A DNA stretch of 10,783 nucleotides, taken from contig JAUNAE010000099.1 of assembly GCA_030527765.1 (NCBI GenBank), positions 1-10,783 of the forward strand, read 5' to 3'. Positions 7,407 through 10,783 of this stretch are shown in pieces; the stretch's first letter is position 1, and each line of letters starts with the position of its first letter. Source of the DNA: Eubacteriales bacterium (lineage in GTDB: Bacteria > Bacillota_A > Clostridia > Lachnospirales > Lachnospiraceae). Both the position numbers and the translations under genes were made by a program. The notes below the pieces were generated by a model. The model did no database searches and was not told the DNA's origin. It saw only the letters and a list, made by a program, of their open reading frames with translations.

Positions 7407-8171
7407 ATGAAAAAAATTTTAAAGGATCAATCCCATCCTGTTTATCGATGGATCCGTTTCAATGTGTGGCTGTTTTTTCCAAAATACACGGTGGAGGGTG
7501 TCGAGAATCTTCCCGATGAACCCGCTGTGATTGTGGGAAATCATTGCAAAGCGAACGGACCCATTTTTTCTCAGCTTTATATGCCGAGGAAATCTTTTAC
7601 CTGGTGTGTGGCAAACATGATGCATGTGAAAGAAGTTCCTTCCTATGCTTTCGAGGACTTCTGGTCCCGGAAGCCGAAGTGGACCCACTGGTTCTATCAT
7701 CTTGCTTCCTATATCATTGCACCTCTGGCCGCATTCATTATGACGAATGCGAACACCATCGGTGTTTATCATGATAAGCGTGTCATTAAGACGTTCCAGG
7801 ATTCTGCAGAAAAGCTGGGATCCGGAAGCGATGTCGTTATTTTTCCGGAATGCTACGAGGAGCACAACAACATTGTGAACAACTTTCAGCAGGGGTTCGC
7901 GGAACTGGGACGGTTCGATTATCGCAAGAACAAACGCCGTACGCCTTTTGTTCCCATGTACCTTTGCCCGGACTTGAAGAAAGCCGTCTTTGGAAAACCG
8001 ATCTACTACGATCCTGAGGCAGATAAGAAGGCGGAGCCCGCCCGTATCTGCACAGAACTGATGGATGCCATTTCTGAAATGGCGTATGAACTTCCACGAC
8101 ATAAGGTTACGACCTATAACAATATTTCTAAGAAGCACTATCCCGAAAATATTAGAATGGAAAAGGAATGA
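7407..8171 (+). CDS. LPLAT-superfamily (1-acyl-glycerol-3-phosphate acyltransferase-like) protein
   Basis: This protein of 254 residues resembles the PlsC/LPLAT superfamily, which transfers acyl chains to lysophospholipids at the membrane. Seen directly: EGVENLPDEPAVIVGNH at 30-46, typical of the lead-in to the first LPLAT box; a hydrophobic stretch at about 99-113; NTIGVYHDKR at 116-125; and VVIFPE at 143-148, typical of box III. The first box reads NHCKANG, so the aspartate of the usual H-x4-D catalytic pair is replaced by glycine (H46, G51). The FPEG box reads FPEC. The start is uncertain: ATG at 7383 and ATG at 7407 are both in frame and neither has a strong Shine-Dalgarno site. I prefer 7407. 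The gene ends one base before the start of the PAP2-E2 gene, so the two are almost surely translated together. The substrate is unknown, and activity may be altered. Confidence 0.8.
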   Translation: MKKILKDQSHPVYRWIRFNVWLFFPKYTVEGVENLPDEPAVIVGNHCKANGPIFSQLYMPRKSFTWCVANMMHVKEVPSYAFEDFWSRKPKWTHWFYHLASYIIAPLAAFIMTNANTIGVYHDKRVIKTFQDSAEKLGSGSDVVIFPECYEEHNNIVNNFQQGFAELGRFDYRKNKRRTPFVPMYLCPDLKKAVFGKPIYYDPEADKKAEPARICTELMDAISEMAYELPRHKVTTYNNISKKHYPENIRMEKE

Positions 8172-8172
8172 A

Positions 8173-9597
8173 ATGAAAAAAACAAACTATAAACACGCGT
8201 GGTATCTGCTTGGATGGGTTTGGTATTTCGCAATGTACTTGATTACCGAACGCTTTATTCCGGAGAGCCGCTGTCACGTCGTTCACAGCGTTGTGGATGA
8301 CTGGATCCCGTTTAATGAGCATTTTGTCATCATTTACACCTTCTGGTATCTGTTGGTTGCCGGATCTCTGGCATATTTTTTCTTTAAAGATGCTAAGAGC
8401 TTCATCGCTCTTCAGAAATTCATCATCACCTGTCAGGTGATTGCCATGATCGTCTATATTCTCTGGCCTTCCGTACAGTATCTCCGCCCGGAAGTCATGC
8501 CGAGAGAAAATATTTTTGCATCACTGCTTCAGTATATTTACTCCGTGGATACTCCTACCGGCGTCTGCCCTTCCCTGCACGTGGCATTCTCCATCGGAAT
8601 TGCTTCCACCTGGCTGAAGAAAAAAGATGCACGAAAAGGCTTGAAGATTTTTGTCGTAATTGCTGCAATTCTCATCAGCCTCTCCGTACTTTTTGTCAAA
8701 CAGCATTCCTTCGTTGATGTTGTGGCTGCAATTCCTCTGTGCTTTGTTGCAGAGATGACTGCTTTCAAGCGCACCCATTACGGGGATCGCCGGGATGGCA
8801 AACTGCTCCGGGATCTGGATTCCATGCATTACATTATGCCTCTCATGTATCCGAATCGCTGTGACAATGAGGCCTACATGACGATGACCATCGATCTGGA
8901 AAAGACGGAGCGCTTTATCCGATCCCGGAATAAGGACCGCAGCGAGGATGACCGTTATTCTCTCTTTGGTTTGATTATCTGTGCGGTTCTCATGACCATC
9001 GATCACAGACCGCAGATGAACCGTTTTATTGCAAACAAAAACGTATATCAGCGAAATGATATTACAGCTGCTTTTACCGTAAAGAAAACTCTCTCAGATG
9101 ACGGCGATGAGACGCTTGCGAGAATTCAGCTTCACGACGGTGACAATCTGGATTCCATTCAGAAACAGGTAAATGAGCAGATTCGTCTCTGTAAGGTTGA
9201 GGATGATCAGTCAACCAAGAGCATGAATTTCATTCAGAAGCTTCCTTTCAAGCATGCCATCGGTGCGGCTGCCAGATGGGCGGACCGCCATGGCTGGATG
9301 CCTGCTTCTGTCATCGAAACAGACCCTTATCAGTGCTCTGTTGTACTGACAAACCTTGGTTCCATCGGTATGGGAATCGGATATCACCATCTGATGAACT
9401 GGGGAACAACTTCTATTTTTGTTGTCATCGGACAGAAAAAGAATGTGACAACCCTGAATCGCCACGGAGAAGCCGAGACAAAGCGTGTCCTGAAACTCAG
9501 CTTCACCATCGACGAACGAATTTCCGACGGATATTACTATGGAAAATCCATGCGATTCCTGAAAAAAATTCTGGAGAATCCGGAATTGATGGAGTAA
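8173..9597 (+). CDS. PAP2-family membrane phosphatase fused to an E2/CAT-like acyltransferase domain
   Basis: This is a 474-residue fusion. Residues 1-195 are a polytopic membrane region with about six hydrophobic segments and the PAP2 phosphatase marks: RP at 105-106, CPSLHV with H136, and KQHSFVD with H178 and D182 (the H-x3-D pair). PAP2 enzymes remove phosphate from lipid phosphates or move phospho-headgroups. Residues from about 200 to 474 are soluble and resemble the trimeric catalytic domain of 2-oxoacid dehydrogenase E2 and chloramphenicol acetyltransferase. NLGSIG at 394-399, YHHL, WGTTSIFVVIG at 410-420 and the ending DERISDGYYYGK...LKKILENPEL are diagnostic. In E2 the corresponding DHRxxDG carries the catalytic histidine; here it is DERISDG (447-453), with glutamate in that place. 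No lipoyl domain is present. The ATG at 8173 has AAAAGG upstream and sits one base after the LPLAT stop, which implies translational coupling. The function of the fusion is not known to me. Confidence 0.85.
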   Translation: MKKTNYKHAWYLLGWVWYFAMYLITERFIPESRCHVVHSVVDDWIPFNEHFVIIYTFWYLLVAGSLAYFFFKDAKSFIALQKFIITCQVIAMIVYILWPSVQYLRPEVMPRENIFASLLQYIYSVDTPTGVCPSLHVAFSIGIASTWLKKKDARKGLKIFVVIAAILISLSVLFVKQHSFVDVVAAIPLCFVAEMTAFKRTHYGDRRDGKLLRDLDSMHYIMPLMYPNRCDNEAYMTMTIDLEKTERFIRSRNKDRSEDDRYSLFGLIICAVLMTIDHRPQMNRFIANKNVYQRNDITAAFTVKKTLSDDGDETLARIQLHDGDNLDSIQKQVNEQIRLCKVEDDQSTKSMNFIQKLPFKHAIGAAARWADRHGWMPASVIETDPYQCSVVLTNLGSIGMGIGYHHLMNWGTTSIFVVIGQKKNVTTLNRHGEAETKRVLKLSFTIDERISDGYYYGKSMRFLKKILENPELME

Positions 9598-9647
9598 TCT
9601 TACGAGATTCGCGATGTCAAACGGATATTCGCAATCCGCTTCGGTTG

Positions 9648-9701
9648 AAAACTCCTCTTAAGCAGACATGGTCATGTGGTCTGCCTGAGAGGAGTTTTTT
9701 T
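9648..9701 (+). terminator. Strong intrinsic terminator of the LPLAT/PAP2-E2 unit
   Basis: The outer stem is AAACTCCTCT (9649-9658) with AGAGGAGTTT (9688-9697). An inner stem is GCAGAC (9662-9667) with GTCTGC (9679-9684). The T-run is seven bases long (9695-9701) and overlaps the end of the outer arm. It lies about 50 bp after the PAP2-E2 stop and closes that unit before the perR promoter. Confidence 0.9.
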
Positions 9702-9764
9702 ATATAGTATTTATGGTTCTGCACCTTAGAGGCGGAGGATTGTTTATGTTCGTTCAATATCTTC

Positions 9765-9793
9765 TTGACAAATCCGGATTATTTTAGTATATT
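9765..9793 (+). promoter_or_regulatory. Sigma-A promoter of the perR-type gene
   Basis: A perfect -35 box TTGACA (9765-9770) and TATATT (9788-9793), one mismatch from consensus, are separated by 17 bp. This predicts transcription starting near 9800 and a leader of about 40 nt. The -10 box overlaps the left arm of the inverted repeat at 9791-9814, so repressor binding there would block transcription. Confidence 0.8.
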
Positions 9794-9819
9794 ATTATCA
9801 GTAACGATAATAATTACTG
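9791..9819 (+). promoter_or_regulatory. Palindromic operator, probable PerR/Fur-type site (autoregulation)
   Basis: There is a perfect 9-bp inverted repeat, ATTATTATC (9791-9799) with GATAATAAT (9806-9814), 6-nt spacer. A second, overlapping repeat pairs CAGTAA (9799-9804) with TTACTG (9814-9819). Inside lies ATAATAATTA (9807-9816), which matches the ATAATNATTA core of the Bacillus PerR box. The placement on the -10 box and start site of a perR-type gene fits autorepression. Confidence 0.6.
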
Positions 9820-9840
9820 TTTTTAAAAGAGGAGGATGAC

Positions 9841-10233
9841 ATGGCCACATTGAAATACAGCCGTCAGCGAGAAGCTATCCGGGAATTTCTTATGGATCGC
9901 ACCGATCATCCAACTGCAGATACGGTTTATGAGAATATTCGAATCACCTATCCGAATATCAGCCTCGGAACGGTATACCGCAACCTCAACCTGCTCGCAG
10001 AGATCGGAGAGATTCAGAAACTCTCAAGTTTTGCCGGAGCAGATCATTTCGATGGGCGAACCGATACGCACTGTCACTTCTACTGCACACATTGTCAACG
10101 AATCACCGACATGGATGATCTGGATCCGAATGTGATGTTAGAAGAAGCAAGAGCACACTTTGGCGGTAAGATCACAGAGTTTTCCGGACGATTCACAGGA
10201 ATATGTGAGGATTGTATGACTGTTCACAGGTAA
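9841..10233 (+). CDS. perR: Fur-family peroxide-responsive repressor, PerR type
   Basis: This is a 130-residue metalloregulator of the Fur family. The N-terminal half is a winged helix with HPTADTVYENI (23-33) and the recognition-helix stretch ISLGTVYRNLNLL (40-52). The C-terminal half is the dimerisation and metal-binding part. All known Bacillus subtilis PerR ligands are present at a constant offset of 14: regulatory site H23, D71, H77, H79 and D90 (H37, D85, H91, H93, D104), and structural zinc site C82, C85, C122 and C125 (C96, C99, C136, C139). The aspartate at 90 is the position associated with peroxide sensing rather than plain iron sensing. GGAGG sits five bases before the ATG. The gene has a consensus promoter and a palindromic operator, and is followed by a reverse rubrerythrin, a known PerR target in Clostridium. 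It most likely represses peroxide defence until its histidines are oxidised. Confidence 0.92.
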   Translation: MATLKYSRQREAIREFLMDRTDHPTADTVYENIRITYPNISLGTVYRNLNLLAEIGEIQKLSSFAGADHFDGRTDTHCHFYCTHCQRITDMDDLDPNVMLEEARAHFGGKITEFSGRFTGICEDCMTVHR

Positions 10234-10235
10234 TA

Positions 10236-10273
10236 TGCCGCGAGGCGTTTTTCATGCGATTTATGCATAAAAA
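10236..10273 (+). terminator. Weak terminator-like hairpins after perR
   Basis: A very short stem with a GNRA-type loop, GCC-GCGA-GGC (10237-10246), is followed by GTTTTT. It runs into a second hairpin, TTTTT-c-ATGC with GCAT-AAAAA (10248-10273). Together they may end or weaken transcription from perR before the next promoter. The short stems make this uncertain. Confidence 0.35.
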
Positions 10274-10330
10274 CCCGAGAATCGCAGCACCAAATTGTGC
10301 AGAGGGATTACACAAGATCGGTGAAAATAC

Positions 10331-10359
10331 TTGACTTAAGAGACCCAATATGATACATT
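10331..10359 (+). promoter_or_regulatory. Promoter of the rubrerythrin gene
   Basis: TTGACT (10331-10336) and TACATT (10354-10359) are separated by 17 bp, and the -10 box is extended by TG (10351-10352). Transcription would start near 10366, giving a leader of about 77 nt before the ATG at 10443. Confidence 0.65.
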
Positions 10360-10368
10360 ATTAAAAAC

Positions 10369-10381
10369 AGGAATCATTCCT
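10369..10381 (+). promoter_or_regulatory. 6-1-6 palindrome at the rubrerythrin start site, possible PerR operator
   Basis: AGGAATCATTCCT is a perfect palindrome around one central base and lies just after the predicted transcription start. Its core AATCATT fits the AATNATT centre of PerR and Fur boxes, although the outer bases (AGG/CCT) do not match the Bacillus consensus. The upstream gene encodes a PerR-type repressor. Confidence 0.5.
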
Positions 10382-10442
10382 ATCATTAAAAGGTTACAAA
10401 GAAATTCAAATAAATTTTTTATAAGAAAAGGAGATCAAAACA

Positions 10443-10783
10443 ATGGCAAAATGGGTATGTAATGTATGTGGTTATGTTCATGAAGGCGACACTGCTCCGG
10501 AAGCCTGTCCACAGTGCAAGGCACCGGCTGAGAAATTCACCGAGCAGAAAGGTGATATGGAGTGGGCAGCTGAGCACGTTGTTGGTGTAGCTCAGGGAGT
10601 AAGCGAGGACATCCTTGCAGATCTTCGTGCAAACTTCAACGGCGAGTGCTCTGAGGTTGGTATGTACCTTGCTATGGCTCGTGTTGCATTCCGTGAGGGA
10701 TATCCGGAGATCGGTTTGTACTGGGAGAAAGCAGCTTACGAAGAGGCTGAGCATGCAGCAAAATTTGCAGAGCTTCTCGGCGA
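10443..10783 (+). CDS. Reverse rubrerythrin (N-terminal rubredoxin plus ferritin-like diiron domain), 3' end outside window
   Basis: About 113 residues are visible and the frame is open at the window edge. Residues 1-30 form a rubredoxin-like iron site with C6-x2-C9 and C22-x2-C25. From about residue 38 the four-helix ferritin-like domain begins, with the diiron-type motifs around [14 protein letters not shown] and [10 protein letters not shown] (E-x2-H). Having the rubredoxin part at the N-terminus is the 'reverse' order described for Clostridium revRbr proteins, which reduce hydrogen peroxide with electrons from NADH through redox partners in the cytoplasm. The AAAGGAG site (10427-10433) lies nine bases before the ATG. 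The gene has its own promoter and palindrome downstream of the perR-type gene. Codon use leans to GCT, GTT, GCA and CGT, consistent with a highly expressed gene. Confidence 0.93.
   Translation, partial: MAKWVCNVCGYVHEGDTAPEACPQCKAPAEKFTEQKGDMEWAAEHVVGVAQGVSEDILADLRANFNGECSEVGMYLAMARVAFREGYPEIGLYWEKAAYEEAEHAAKFAELLG

Noticed and set aside
7419..8138. Minus-strand open frame (239 codons) opposite the LPLAT-like gene
   Set aside because: It is a shadow of a gene with clear family motifs, and the predicted product has no recognisable features.
8521..9006. Minus-strand open frame (161 codons) opposite the PAP2-E2 gene
   Set aside because: The plus-strand frame has PAP2 motifs and continuous homology-like sequence, and the minus frame has none.
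10419..10754. Minus-strand open frame opposite the rubrerythrin start
   Set aside because: The plus strand encodes an unmistakable rubredoxin and ferritin-like sequence with promoter and ribosome site.

Overview
The window looks like chromosome from a Gram-positive anaerobe of the class Clostridia, most likely a gut Lachnospiraceae. This is an inference from several traits: a MetG with a fused C-terminal tRNA-binding domain, secreted proteins with BspA-type leucine-rich repeats and FN3-like repeats, a PerR followed by a reverse rubrerythrin (typical peroxide defence of strict anaerobes), purine-rich Shine-Dalgarno sites, and moderate GC content. I cannot name the genus. I see no rRNA, tRNA, CRISPR array, prophage or insertion sequence.

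Layout from left to right. (1) 1-1217, + strand: the 3' part of a large protein made of FN3-like repeats, whose start lies outside the window. (2) 1218-1678: a convergent intergenic stretch with two perfect hairpins and, on the minus strand, a 38-codon gene with its own promoter, leader and Shine-Dalgarno site. (3) 1679-4442, minus strand: metG and tatD, 19 bp apart, read from a near-consensus promoter at 4599-4627 through a leader of about 150 nt that can fold. (4) 4630-4828: three tandem copies of a unit of about 47 bp. The copy nearest the gene contains the last codons and stop of the next gene. (5) 4815-7139, minus strand: a secreted BspA-type LRR plus FN3 protein. (6) 7407-9597, + strand: a two-gene unit with one base between stop and start. 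It encodes an LPLAT-like acyltransferase with a non-canonical active-site box, then a fusion of a PAP2 membrane phosphatase with a domain resembling the catalytic domain of 2-oxoacid dehydrogenase E2 or chloramphenicol acetyltransferase. A strong terminator follows. (7) 9765-10783, + strand: a PerR-type regulator with a consensus promoter and palindromic operator, then the start of a reverse rubrerythrin cut by the window edge, with its own promoter and a palindrome just downstream of the likely transcription start.

How the genes may work together. metG and tatD are a common housekeeping pair. The two surface-type proteins probably act outside the cell, but neither shows a sorting signal in what is visible. 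The LPLAT and PAP2-E2 pair is the most novel part: two lipid-type enzyme folds plus an acyl-transfer fold, tightly coupled, with key catalytic residues replaced in both acyltransferase-like domains. PerR and the rubrerythrin form a peroxide-sensing and peroxide-removing module, supported by operator-like palindromes at both promoters.
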